Part shown: piece by piece, positions 1 to 6,309 of the stretch | Position numbering within the stretch: the stretch's first letter is position 1 | Layout: each line of letters begins with the position of its first letter | Assembly: GCA_026984385.1 (NCBI GenBank) | Contig: JALSSH010000602.1 | Coordinates: forward strand, 1-6,642 | Source of the DNA: Ardenticatenia bacterium | GTDB lineage: Bacteria > Chloroflexota > Anaerolineae > Aggregatilineales > Aggregatilineaceae | Direction of reading: 5' to 3' | DNA length: 6,642 nt | Program-made: the position numbers and the translations under genes | The notes under the pieces: generated by a model | Database searches by the model: none | Told to the model about the DNA's origin: nothing | Seen by the model: the letters and a program-made list of their open reading frames with translations, nothing else

Positions 1-2
1 GG

Positions 3-1466
3 AAAGCGCTGTTGCCCGCTGTGGCCTTAGGCGGGCTTCTGATCGGTTATGCGTTGGGGCGCGGCCCCGCTCAGTGGTACGGCGGCACAGGCTGGGGAGC
101 GCGCTATCTGATCCCCGCCGCGCCGTTTCTGGCGTTGTGGCTGCTGCCCGTCTACGCGGCGCTGATGCGAGCGGGAGTGGCGTGGTGGAAGCGCACCGTA
201 GCGTTGGCGCTTTTTGCGTTGAGCGTGGGCGTGCAGCTTCTGGCGGTTGCTGTGCCGGTGAACGCCTACTACGCGCACCTGGCCGCGCAAAACCCGCCCA
301 TCATCCCCTGGGAGGAGGGCGCTTGGAGCTGGCGCTGGTCGCCGTTGTGGGTCAATCTCAAGTTGCTGGGCGCGCAAACGCCGCATTGGGCTTGGCGGCA
401 AGCCGTCGGCGCGGACGTGTGGCTGTTGCCTGCGCTGAGCTTGGGGCTGGCGACGTTGGCGCTGGGCTGGTTAACGTGGTGGGTGCGCCATCGCCGAGCG
501 CACCGCGCGGCGTTTGCCGCCACGTTGGGCACGTTGGCGGTGGCGCTGGGCGCGGCGTGGTACGGCGGGCTGTATGCGGTGCGGCACGACCCGCGCTATC
601 GGGGCGACTTTGCACCGGCGCGCGAGATGTTGGCCCAGATGGAAGCGCGCTTGCAGCCGGACGACGTGATCGTGCTCAGCGACGACACCTACGCCGAGTT
701 CTTTATGAACTTCTACAAACGATCCGCTCCCACCGTCTACACACTGCCCTTTTCCCCGGGCGAGCGTCCCAGTCCGGAACAAGCGCCCGAAGTGGTTTCC
801 CCGTACCCCGAAGAGCTGATCCATCGCTCGGACACGGTCGTTTTTGCAGATTTGGCGCAGCGCCATCGTCGCTTGTGGGTGGTGGTGCACGACAGCCCCT
901 TTGTGCCCTGGGCCGTGCGTCCGGTGGAGCTATATCTTTCGCGGCACTACTTCTCCGTGTTGGACGTGCAGGGGAGCGATGTGGCGCGCGCGGCGCTCTT
1001 TGACTTCACCGACGCTCCCCCCGCCACCGCACTTGGCTGGCCCACCCGTCGCCTGGACGCGGACTTCGGCGGGCAATTGCGCTTGGTCGGCTTCGATCTA
1101 CCGCGCGGAACAAGCTATCACGCGGGCGAGACGGTCCCCGTCTCGCTGTTGTGGGAAGCGCTGGCGCCGCCCACGCAAGATTACACGGTGGGGCTGCTGC
1201 TGATCAACGCAGACGGGCAACCTGTCGCCCAAAGGGACGCACTGCCGATAAACCAGTTTGGGCATACGAGCACCTGGCGCGTGGGGACGCTGCAACGTGA
1301 CAACCACGCGCTGGCGCTGCCGATGGATTTGCCAACGGGAGATTATGAGCTGTGGGCAGTGCTCTATTGGTGGCAAGAACCCGCCGCGCGTTTGCCGGTC
1401 AGCGGCACGGATGGGCGCTCGCTCGGTGACCACGCCCTGCTGGGGACGCTCCACGTGCGCCCCTGA
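3..1466 (+). CDS. Membrane glycosyltransferase-like protein, C-terminal part (5' end outside window)
   Basis: The frame is open to the left edge (AAA GCG CTG TTG from position 3), so the true start lies upstream; it stops at TGA 1464-1466. Residue numbers here count from the codon at 12. The first 190 residues hold about five hydrophobic segments (near 1-16, 31-52, 61-83, 135-157 and 167-190). Between the first two is a GGTGWGARYLIP motif, like the late membrane region of polytopic GT39/PMT-like proteins that use lipid-linked sugars. A soluble region follows (about 191-335), beginning DPRYRGDF with an alpha/beta look (PDDVIVLSDD, RLWVVVHDSP). The end (about 345-484) is a beta-sandwich-like domain with 'LRLVGFDL', 'VSLLWEAL' and 'PTGDYELWAVLYWW', often seen at the C-terminus of Chloroflexota membrane glycosyltransferase-like proteins. 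The catalytic N-terminal loops are not in view, so the enzymatic role is inferred from the family; substrate is unknown. It may act in glycosylation of surface proteins or glycolipids. Confidence 0.75.
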   Translation, partial: KALLPAVALGGLLIGYALGRGPAQWYGGTGWGARYLIPAAPFLALWLLPVYAALMRAGVAWWKRTVALALFALSVGVQLLAVAVPVNAYYAHLAAQNPPIIPWEEGAWSWRWSPLWVNLKLLGAQTPHWAWRQAVGADVWLLPALSLGLATLALGWLTWWVRHRRAHRAAFAATLGTLAVALGAAWYGGLYAVRHDPRYRGDFAPAREMLAQMEARLQPDDVIVLSDDTYAEFFMNFYKRSAPTVYTLPFSPGERPSPEQAPEVVSPYPEELIHRSDTVVFADLAQRHRRLWVVVHDSPFVPWAVRPVELYLSRHYFSVLDVQGSDVARAALFDFTDAPPATALGWPTRRLDADFGGQLRLVGFDLPRGTSYHAGETVPVSLLWEALAPPTQDYTVGLLLINADGQPVAQRDALPINQFGHTSTWRVGTLQRDNHALALPMDLPTGDYELWAVLYWWQEPAARLPVSGTDGRSLGDHALLGTLHVRP

Positions 1467-1565
1467 CGTTTGGCGTGAGGGCGGGCGGTTGCGCAAACAA
1501 ACGGGATGTTGTAGCTTCTCTGTGTCATTGTAGCCACTTTGCATACCACGCAACGAGAGGAACGC
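1467..1565 (+). other. Intergenic spacer upstream of the OsmC gene
   Basis: This 99-bp spacer holds an inverted pair cgtttg (1467-1472) and caaacg (1498-1503) with 25 bases between the arms and no T-run. It is too loose to call a terminator. No convincing -35/-10 pair was found, so the OsmC gene may be read from its own unrecognised promoter or from upstream. Confidence 0.4.
1555..1560 (+). promoter_or_regulatory. Ribosome binding site of the OsmC gene
   Basis: GAGAGG lies five bases before ATG 1566. It decides the start in favour of 1566 over the in-frame TTG at 1539, which would add nine residues and has no comparable site. Confidence 0.8.
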
Positions 1566-1997
1566 ATGAGCAAAACTGTTAATGTCACCTGGCTGCAAAG
1601 TTTGCAATTTGTCGGCACGGATAGCTCCAAGCATTCGGTCGTGCTTTCCGGCCAGAGCGAGGCCGACGGCGTGGGGATGAAGCCCGCCGAGTTGCTGCTT
1701 GTTTCCCTGGCCGGATGTACGGCTTATGACGTGGTCAACATTCTGCGCAAAAAGCGCAAAAAATTGTTGGATGTGCGGGTCAGCGCGGAAGGCACGCAAA
1801 GCGACAAACCACCCTACCCCTTCGTGCGTATCCACTTGCACTATGTTATTTGTGGCGAGGGAATTTCGGAGCGCGACGCGGCCAAAGCCGTCCAACTTTC
1901 GCGCGAAAAATATTGCTCGATTTCGGCGACGCTTTCTGCTGGCGTGGAGATCACCTCGGACTATGAAGTTATCCCGCCGGAAGAACTCGACAAATAG
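1566..1997 (+). CDS. OsmC/Ohr-superfamily protein (YhfA-like OsmC family)
   Basis: This 143-residue protein has the length and motifs of the OsmC family, cytoplasmic dimeric thiol peroxidases that reduce organic hydroperoxides or act in related stress protection. Visible family features are 'KPAELLLVSLAGCTAYDVV' with the first conserved Cys at residue 51, at the start of the central helix, and 'KYCSISATLSAGVEIT' with the second Cys at residue 117. These are the peroxidatic/resolving pair in characterised members. A third Cys (96) is not part of the conserved pair. The basic stretch RKKRKK (61-66) follows the first Cys helix. The motif context resembles the general OsmC/YhfA branch more than Ohr, so a specific peroxide substrate cannot be assigned. 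ATG 1566 has a strong ribosome binding site. The gene for a small membrane protein begins 51 bp downstream on the same strand, so co-transcription is likely. Confidence 0.93.
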   Translation: MSKTVNVTWLQSLQFVGTDSSKHSVVLSGQSEADGVGMKPAELLLVSLAGCTAYDVVNILRKKRKKLLDVRVSAEGTQSDKPPYPFVRIHLHYVICGEGISERDAAKAVQLSREKYCSISATLSAGVEITSDYEVIPPEELDK

Positions 1998-2034
1998 CGT
2001 CAACATTCGGCCCGACCACACCGGTAATGAACGC

Positions 2035-2040
2035 AAGGGG
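2035..2040 (+). promoter_or_regulatory. Ribosome binding site of the 84-residue membrane protein
   Basis: AAGGGG lies eight bases before the GTG at 2049. It supports use of this GTG start, which gives a protein beginning MDFLDFFLG. Confidence 0.6.
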
Positions 2041-2048
2041 GCGGCATA

Positions 2049-2303
2049 GTGGACTTTCTGGATTTTTTCCTGGGGCAAGGCAATAATCGCCGAGGCGGTG
2101 ATGGCATCTCCGAGCTGATCGGGCGCTTCACCAAAAGCATTGTGGGCTGCGGATGTATTGTCGTGTTGGTGCTCGTTGCGGCTATCGTGCTCATGGTGCA
2201 AGGCACGATCCACATCAGCGACGACGCCTTCACGACCATTGTGGTCCTGATCACGATCGGCTTTGCGGTCATCTCGTTAATTCGTGCCAGCAGCGGGCGC
2301 TGA
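2049..2303 (+). CDS. Small two-helix membrane protein, unknown function
   Basis: This 84-residue protein starts at GTG with an AAGGGG site upstream. The N-terminus (1-30) is amphipathic and glycine-rich (MDFLDFFLG, then NNRRGGDG). Two hydrophobic segments follow, about 31-51, which holds a CGC motif (Cys34 and Cys36), and about 60-78. A short polar loop (GTIHISDD) lies between them and the tail is ASSGR. This predicts a hairpin in the cytoplasmic membrane. I do not recognise the family. It follows the OsmC gene on the same strand by 51 bp, and its stop lies 7 bp from the stop of the convergent LysM-M23 gene. The clean frame, ribosome binding site and two well-formed helices argue that it is real, although it is short. 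Confidence 0.72.
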   Translation: MDFLDFFLGQGNNRRGGDGISELIGRFTKSIVGCGCIVVLVLVAAIVLMVQGTIHISDDAFTTIVVLITIGFAVISLIRASSGR

Positions 2304-2310
2304 GCACACG

Positions 2311-3738
2311 CTAGGGGAAGCTACGCTGCACCCACTGCATCGGGTCTACTTGCACACCGCCCACCCACATCTCCCAATGCAGATGTGGGCCGGTGGAACG
2401 CCCTGTCGAGCCGACCGCGCCGATCGTCTGCCCTGCGGTCACCACGTCGCCCACCGCCACATTGATCGCGGAAAGGTGAAAGTACGCCGTCACCACCCCC
2501 CAACCGTGATCAATGGCAACGGCGTTGCCGCGCACCGGCAACTCTTCGGCCAACACCACCACGCCCGCCGCCGGCGCCACAACGGGTGAGCCTGGCGGCG
2601 CGGCGAAATCTGTGCCGCTGTGAAAGGTGCGCAACTCGCCGCCGTTGTACGAGCGGCGCGTGCCAAAAGGCGAGGAGATCGCGCCGGAGGAGGGTAGCCC
2701 CATCACGCCATCGAAGTAGCGACGCGCGGTGAAGCTGCTCATCACGCGCGCAAAAAGCTCCCATTCCGGCTCGGTCACTTGCGGATTGAGCAAATCTTGC
2801 TGCTCGGTGGTGAGCGAAATCGTCTCCGAACTATAGCCCCCTTCCACCACCTGCACGCGCAACGTCAATGTGGTTTGTGTGCCGTCTTCGCGCGTGGCCG
2901 TGAGCACCATCGGGTAGACGCCTGCCGCCGTGAAGGCGTGTACGCCGAAAAGCGCGTAATGCTGTGTGGCGTCCTCGGTGACGAGCTGCACCGGATAGCC
3001 CAAAAACGTGCCGCTGAGCGTCACATATTCGCTGGTTTGCAGATGGATACTAAGCGTTTTGCCCTGCACGGCAGGCACAGGGGAAAGCTCGCAGTCGGTG
3101 AAAGGGGGGGGCAGATCGCGGAGCGGGGCTTGGGCGGCGCTGCCCGGTATCCATAACGTCTGCCCGACAAAAAGCGGTGCACTCGGCGAAAGCGCGTTCG
3201 CCTCAGCGAGCGCGGCAACCCCCACCCCATAGTGCACGGCCACCCGCGCCAAATTGTCGCCCGTTTGCACATGATAAAGCGCGCGCGGCTCGACGTCGCC
3301 GCCTTGTTCCAAACTCAGCGGCACGGCAATCTCTTGTCCCACGTAAAGTTGTGCGGGGTTAGTCATGTGGTTGGCGGCGGCAAGCTCGGCGGGCGGGGTG
3401 TGATAGTGGCGCGCCAACGTTTCCAGCGTTTCCCCGGGTTGGAGCGTATGCAAGGTCACCGTGCCCGCCGAATCGCTGCTTTGCACGTTGGGGATAAGCA
3501 ACCGCTGGCCGACGGTAATATAACGCGGATCGTCAATGCCGTTGGCCTGCGCGATGGCATCAACCGTTGTGCCGTAGCGCATGGCGATCTGGAAGAGCGT
3601 TTCGCCGCGTTGTACCACGTGGATCGTGGTGCTGCCCTGGCCGCCGTCTTGGGCCAGCGCAGGCCATGCCGCGCCCCAAAGCGTCAGCGCAAGCGCGAGC
3701 AAACATAGGCGACGGAAGACGATAGCGCGATGGGTCAT
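2311..3738 (-). CDS. Secreted LysM (x3) – M23 family metallopeptidase
   Basis: The 475-residue protein is predicted to bind and cut peptidoglycan outside the membrane. Residues 1-29 form a signal peptide: basic start, hydrophobic core LCLLALALTL, and an ALA|Q cleavage site after residue 29. Three LysM domains follow at about 39-84, 95-140 and 154-198, each with the GETL/GDNL start and the 'VGQ..L.IP'-like end. Residues about 215-350 are a beta-rich linker domain resembling the N-terminal domain of M23 peptidases (ALFGVHAFTAAGVYP). The M23 core is about 356-467 with all metal and catalytic residues present: His373 and Asp377 (HSGTD), His421 (YFHLS), His452 and His454 (GPHLHWE), so it should be an active zinc endopeptidase. 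The ATG at 3738 is chosen because the signal peptide begins there; a longer in-frame reading to 3822 runs into the upstream gene. Only 16 bp separate it from that gene's stop and no clear ribosome binding site is seen, which suggests translational coupling. It is the last gene of the minus-strand cluster. Confidence 0.93.
   Translation of the reverse strand: MTHRAIVFRRLCLLALALTLWGAAWPALAQDGGQGSTTIHVVQRGETLFQIAMRYGTTVDAIAQANGIDDPRYITVGQRLLIPNVQSSDSAGTVTLHTLQPGETLETLARHYHTPPAELAAANHMTNPAQLYVGQEIAVPLSLEQGGDVEPRALYHVQTGDNLARVAVHYGVGVAALAEANALSPSAPLFVGQTLWIPGSAAQAPLRDLPPPFTDCELSPVPAVQGKTLSIHLQTSEYVTLSGTFLGYPVQLVTEDATQHYALFGVHAFTAAGVYPMVLTATREDGTQTTLTLRVQVVEGGYSSETISLTTEQQDLLNPQVTEPEWELFARVMSSFTARRYFDGVMGLPSSGAISSPFGTRRSYNGGELRTFHSGTDFAAPPGSPVVAPAAGVVVLAEELPVRGNAVAIDHGWGVVTAYFHLSAINVAVGDVVTAGQTIGAVGSTGRSTGPHLHWEMWVGGVQVDPMQWVQRSFP
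3104..3111. repeat. Homopolymer G8 (C8 on the coding strand)
   Basis: Eight consecutive Gs on the + strand encode Pro residues near 210-212 of the LysM-M23 protein, between the third LysM domain and the beta-rich domain. The frame is intact as given. A slip here would remove the peptidase domain while leaving the LysM domains. Confidence 0.9.
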
Positions 3739-3754
3739 CGGCGGTAGCAAGCGG

Positions 3755-5128
3755 TCATGGAGTGCGCGCGGTGATGATGTCCAATAACTCGGCGGCACGC
3801 TGCAGTTTTTCCAGCGCCGCACTTGTCCAAGCGATGCCTTGCTCGGCGGAGGCGGACAGCGCCATCGTGCCGCAGTCGCGCTCGTAGAGCTGCCGCGCTT
3901 GCTGGGCCAGCACCAGCCCTTCTTGGAGCGCTTGGAGCGCTTCTTCTAATTGCGGGTCGGCCACCCCTGGCGCGTGAAGCAATGCCTCTTGTTGCGGTGA
4001 AAGCTGGTAAGGCTGCGGCCAGGTGCTCAGTGCGCAATAGTTGGTGGTGGTCTGCCCCTTTGCGCTGATCGCCTGCTGCCATTGGTCGAGCATTCCCGTT
4101 CCGTAGGGGTTTTGCAAGTCCAGCAAAAAGTCTTCGGCCAAACGCGCGCGTATCTCCGCCACAATGGTCGGATAGTCCAACGCGGGCAACGGCAACGGCG
4201 TTGGCGTGGCGGTTGGCGTCGGTGTGACGGTCGCTGTCGCGGTCGCAGTGGCGGCGCGCGTCCTTTCAAGCGTCGCTGTGCCCTCACCGTCAGCGGGCGC
4301 GGTTGCGCTGGGTGGGGCAGCGGTGGCGGTTAACGTCGGCGGCGGCGTGACGGTCGGGCCGACGGTGGGCGCGGGGCTTTCTTGCGCCAACTGCAAAAGC
4401 TGCGCCGTTTCGCCGAGCTGTGCTTCCACTTGGTCGAGCTTGCGCGCCGCGTCTAAGATGCGGTCGGTTTGAGCTTCGGGGTCGTCGCAAGCGCTTTTGA
4501 GCAGCAACAACGCCGCTTGCAGCCAGGGCTGCGTGGCGTCCAGCTTGCCGCCCAGCACCTTTAGGTCGGGGTAGGTGAAGCGGTCGGTTTCCGAAAGCCC
4601 TATCGGCGGCGGCACTTCATAAGCCAAGTCGCAATTGGGCTGGCCGGTCTCGTTGTAGGTTTGGATCTCCCCGCGCAGCGCTTCGTCCAGCGCTTGGAGC
4701 GCGGTTTGTTGCTTGTCCAGCCGACTCAAAAGCTCGTCGCGCGCGGTCGGATGCCAATTTTCCCAGTCCGGCACGCCGGCTTGAGAGGCGTTGTTTTTCC
4801 CGCCCGAACCGGAAGCCAGGCGCAAGCCGTGCAAAGCCAGCGAGACGACAAAAAGCGCGATCAACGCCCCCAAAACCAAACTGAGCGTTCGCTCGCCTGG
4901 GAAGGGAAGGCGCTTTTTCCCGCTTTGCGACGCTTTGAAGCGCGCAAGCGCCGCCCGCGCAACCTCGCGCACTTGCGGATCGTCATCGCTCAAATAGGCG
5001 ACACGCAGCGCCGGAATAACTTCCGGATCGTGGGTGGCGGCCAATGCGCGGCAGGCTTTGCGCCGCACCTTCGGATTGTCGGCGGTGCGCAGCCGCGTGA
5101 CCAGTTCGCTGCGTTCCGGCTTGCTCAT
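3755..5128 (-). CDS. HEAT-repeat, single-TM protein with Cys-paired ectodomain (unknown function)
   Basis: This 457-residue protein is not a family I can name. Residues 6-66 form about two HEAT-like helical repeats (NPKVRRKACRALAATHDP, then DPQVREVARAALARFK), usually protein-binding scaffolds. A basic stretch (GKKR, 70-73) precedes one TM helix at about 80-103 (LVLGALIALFVVSLALHG), so the HEAT part should face the cytoplasm and the rest the outside. The outside part has a first helical region (about 120-250, Cys166 and Cys214), a Thr/Pro/Ala linker (about 251-317) and a second helical region (about 318-457, Cys365 and Cys419). Even Cys spacing (48 and 54) suggests a disulfide in each. ATG 5128 is preceded by GAGGAG at six bases. 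It lies 33 bp after the SH3b lipoprotein gene and 16 bp before the LysM-M23 gene, so an operon is likely. A scaffold or sensor joining envelope state to a cytoplasmic partner is possible but unproven. Confidence 0.85.
   Translation of the reverse strand: MSKPERSELVTRLRTADNPKVRRKACRALAATHDPEVIPALRVAYLSDDDPQVREVARAALARFKASQSGKKRLPFPGERTLSLVLGALIALFVVSLALHGLRLASGSGGKNNASQAGVPDWENWHPTARDELLSRLDKQQTALQALDEALRGEIQTYNETGQPNCDLAYEVPPPIGLSETDRFTYPDLKVLGGKLDATQPWLQAALLLLKSACDDPEAQTDRILDAARKLDQVEAQLGETAQLLQLAQESPAPTVGPTVTPPPTLTATAAPPSATAPADGEGTATLERTRAATATATATVTPTPTATPTPLPLPALDYPTIVAEIRARLAEDFLLDLQNPYGTGMLDQWQQAISAKGQTTTNYCALSTWPQPYQLSPQQEALLHAPGVADPQLEEALQALQEGLVLAQQARQLYERDCGTMALSASAEQGIAWTSAALEKLQRAAELLDIITARTP
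3922..3939. repeat. 9-bp tandem repeat (two copies)
   Basis: cttggagcg occurs at 3922-3930 and 3931-3939. On the minus strand it encodes the ALQALQE stretch of the second ectodomain region. The 13-base word agcgcttggagcg at 3927-3939 recurs at 4689-4701, in the first ectodomain region, where it encodes ALQAL. Confidence 0.85.
4178..4378 (-). repeat. Low-complexity Thr/Pro/Ala linker coding region (HEAT-TM protein)
   Basis: This codes for residues about 251-317, with runs such as TATATATVTPTPTATPTP. The DNA is a degenerate repeat of gtt/ggc/gtc-type triplets on the + strand. Such linkers are common spacers in exported Chloroflexota proteins and are probably extended and flexible, possibly O-glycosylated (inference). 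Confidence 0.8.
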
Positions 5129-5134
5129 GCCTCG

Positions 5135-5140
5135 CTCCTC
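5135..5140 (-). promoter_or_regulatory. Ribosome binding site of the HEAT-TM gene
   Basis: GAGGAG on the minus strand lies six bases before ATG 5128. It fixes the start and lies in the 33-bp spacer after the lipoprotein gene. Confidence 0.85.
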
Positions 5141-5161
5141 GTGGATCGTGCTCCCGCGCCT

Positions 5162-6145
5162 CTATTCTGCCGCAACAACCGTAAACGTACAATCGCCATC
5201 GTCGCTGGGGTGAGCTGTGCCCGGGCCGAACTGGGCGTAACCATCCGTGATCGGCTCGTCCCACGTCAGGTGGAAGGTGACGGTATGTTCCCCCGCATTG
5301 AGTTTGCCCACCGGATAGTACCAGTAGACAATCCACACGCCGGATTCGAGCTTCGTATCGGTGGCGTAGCGCTGCCAATCTTCCAACAGCTCGCCGTCCA
5401 AACGCACTTCGTAGTGGGCGTTTTGCAAGTGTGGCTCCATCAAACGCGGTTGTGCCACGAACCAGCTCCACTCAATGAACACGTTGTCGTCAGTTGTGGG
5501 AGTGGGGGGGCGGACGCCCTTTTGATGGCAATAGGCCAAAATATTGACGCGATTGGGGACGGGGGTGGGTGTTGGGCCGCCGATGGTGGGTTGTGGCGTT
5601 GTGGGTGCGGGCGTAACATAGCCGACGATCTCCTTGAAGTCGGTTTCGATCAAGCGCGCGTACACCCAAAGATATTGGATTTCTCCGTCCTCGTCCTCAT
5701 AAGCCACCTTATACCATTCGCGCCCATCTGCGTCTGTCTGGATGCCGACCACGCCCAAATCTGTTCCCGGGGGCACGCTGAACACAATGGGATAGTCCGT
5801 GCCCGGCCCTTCACGCAGATTGACGTTTTCTGTCGAGCGTACCGCGCCGGAAACGGTCGGCGTGGGGGTCAAGGTGAGCGTGGGGGTGAGCGTAGGGGGC
5901 ACAGGCGTATCGCTGGACACAGGCGTTAGGGAAGGGGTATAAGTGGCGCTAGGGATAGGCGTGGCCGTGAAGCGCGGCGTAAAAGAGACAATCGGGCCGA
6001 GTGTGCGCGTGGGCACGGTGAGCACCGCGTCGCCCTCAGTGGCGGCGGTTGGCGTTCCTGTTTCCACTGTGTCACAAGCCGCCAGCGCTATCGCCAGTGC
6101 CGCCAAGGTTATCGGCCAGAACCACTTGCAAAAACGCTTACGCAT
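5162..6145 (-). CDS. SH3b-domain lipoprotein with Thr/Pro linkers
   Basis: This 327-residue protein is predicted to be lipid-anchored outside the cytoplasmic membrane. Residues 1-24 are a lipoprotein signal: MRKRF start, hydrophobic core, and a lipobox LAAC with the modified Cys at 24. A Thr/Pro-rich linker (about 46-98) leads to a bacterial SH3 domain at about 101-170, with the hallmark 'VNLREGPGTDYPIV' start, a GREWYKV strand and a 'LWVYARLI' end; SH3b domains often bind cell-wall peptides. A second short linker (179-198, PTPTPVP) precedes a C-terminal beta-rich domain (200-327) with 'YEVRLDGELL' and 'GEHTVTFHLTWD', and Cys206 and Cys319, which may bond. That last domain resembles Ig-like domains but I cannot name it. 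ATG 6145 is chosen over a longer reading to 6214 because it has a strong ribosome binding site and starts the signal. It is the first gene of the minus-strand cluster. Confidence 0.9.
   Translation of the reverse strand: MRKRFCKWFWPITLAALAIALAACDTVETGTPTAATEGDAVLTVPTRTLGPIVSFTPRFTATPIPSATYTPSLTPVSSDTPVPPTLTPTLTLTPTPTVSGAVRSTENVNLREGPGTDYPIVFSVPPGTDLGVVGIQTDADGREWYKVAYEDEDGEIQYLWVYARLIETDFKEIVGYVTPAPTTPQPTIGGPTPTPVPNRVNILAYCHQKGVRPPTPTTDDNVFIEWSWFVAQPRLMEPHLQNAHYEVRLDGELLEDWQRYATDTKLESGVWIVYWYYPVGKLNAGEHTVTFHLTWDEPITDGYAQFGPGTAHPSDDGDCTFTVVAAE
5504..5510. repeat. Homopolymer G7 (C7 on the coding strand)
   Basis: Seven Gs on the + strand encode the Pro pair near residues 213-214 of the SH3b lipoprotein. 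The frame is intact as given. Confidence 0.85.
5555..5576 (+). other. Predicted G-quadruplex motif on the template strand of the SH3b lipoprotein gene
   Basis: Four G-tracts lie at 5555-5558 (4 G), 5561-5565 (5 G), 5567-5569 (3 G) and 5574-5576 (3 G), with loops of 2, 1 and 4 bases. This fits the standard G3+ N1-7 rule with short loops. It sits in the code for the second Thr/Pro linker, so it may be only a by-product of CCN and ACN codons. Confidence 0.7.
5852..6010 (-). repeat. Low-complexity Thr/Pro linker coding region (SH3b lipoprotein)
   Basis: This codes for residues about 46-98, including the TLTPTLTLTPTPT stretch. It separates the lipid anchor from the SH3b domain, which would let the domain reach into the wall. 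Long G-tracts on the + strand (5864-5868, 5882-5886, 5895-5899) come from Pro/Thr codons. Confidence 0.8.
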
Positions 6146-6150
6146 ACCGT

Positions 6151-6157
6151 CTCCCTC
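6151..6157 (-). promoter_or_regulatory. Ribosome binding site of the SH3b lipoprotein gene
   Basis: GAGGGAG on the minus strand lies five bases before ATG 6145. It settles the start at 6145 rather than the upstream in-frame codon at 6214. Confidence 0.85.
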
Positions 6158-6212
6158 TCCCAAAAACAGAGCTTCCACCGTGTTCAGCTTAGCAGCATTC
6201 GCCGCTCCGCAC

Positions 6213-6228
6213 AACTACCGAAGTAGTT
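6213..6228. repeat. Short perfect inverted repeat in the divergent region
   Basis: aactac (6213-6218) and gtagtt (6223-6228) are perfect complements around the four-base centre cgaa. No T-run follows on either strand, so it is not an intrinsic terminator. It could be an operator half-site pair or chance. Confidence 0.45.
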
Positions 6229-6280
6229 TGGGGGACATGGCCGCGTTTGTGCGATCTACTTGACGCATGAGTGCGGATTG

Positions 6281-6309
6281 TTGCACATTCGCACCGGCGT
6301 TTGTACACT
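6281..6309 (+). promoter_or_regulatory. Candidate sigma-70-type promoter of the kinase gene
   Basis: TTGCAC (6281-6286) and TACACT (6304-6309) are separated by exactly 17 bases and each matches four of six consensus positions. Transcription would start near 6316, leaving a leader of about 36 bases before ATG 6352. Confidence 0.35.

Noticed and set aside
74..1003. + strand open frame (309 codons) within the first gene in another frame
   Set aside because: The Ala/Gly/Arg-rich product lacks motifs, while the overlapping frame has membrane segments and a known domain pattern.
1467..1503. Inverted repeat as a terminator after the first gene
   Set aside because: Six-base arms are separated by 25 bases and no T-run follows.
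1098..2213. Minus-strand open frame (371 codons) across the glycosyltransferase end, OsmC and small membrane protein genes
   Set aside because: It is antisense to three better-supported genes, including an unmistakable OsmC, and shows no recognisable domain.
3739..3822. N-terminal extension of the LysM-M23 protein by 28 residues
   Set aside because: It would overlap the end of the HEAT-TM gene and place 28 residues before a well-formed signal peptide.
4178..4378. Degenerate repeats as a CRISPR-like or satellite array
   Set aside because: The pattern is explained by Thr/Pro/Ala codons in an open reading frame, with no constant repeat and spacer structure.
4661..5929. Long + strand open frame (422 codons) opposite two minus-strand genes
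   Set aside because: It lies antisense across the end of the lipoprotein gene and the HEAT-TM gene, both of which have clear signals and domains. Its product shows no domain or signal, and long chance frames are common opposite GC-rich genes.
5864..5937. Second G-quadruplex candidate in the first lipoprotein linker
   Set aside because: G-tracts are long but the loops of 13, 8 and 29 bases exceed the usual limit of seven.
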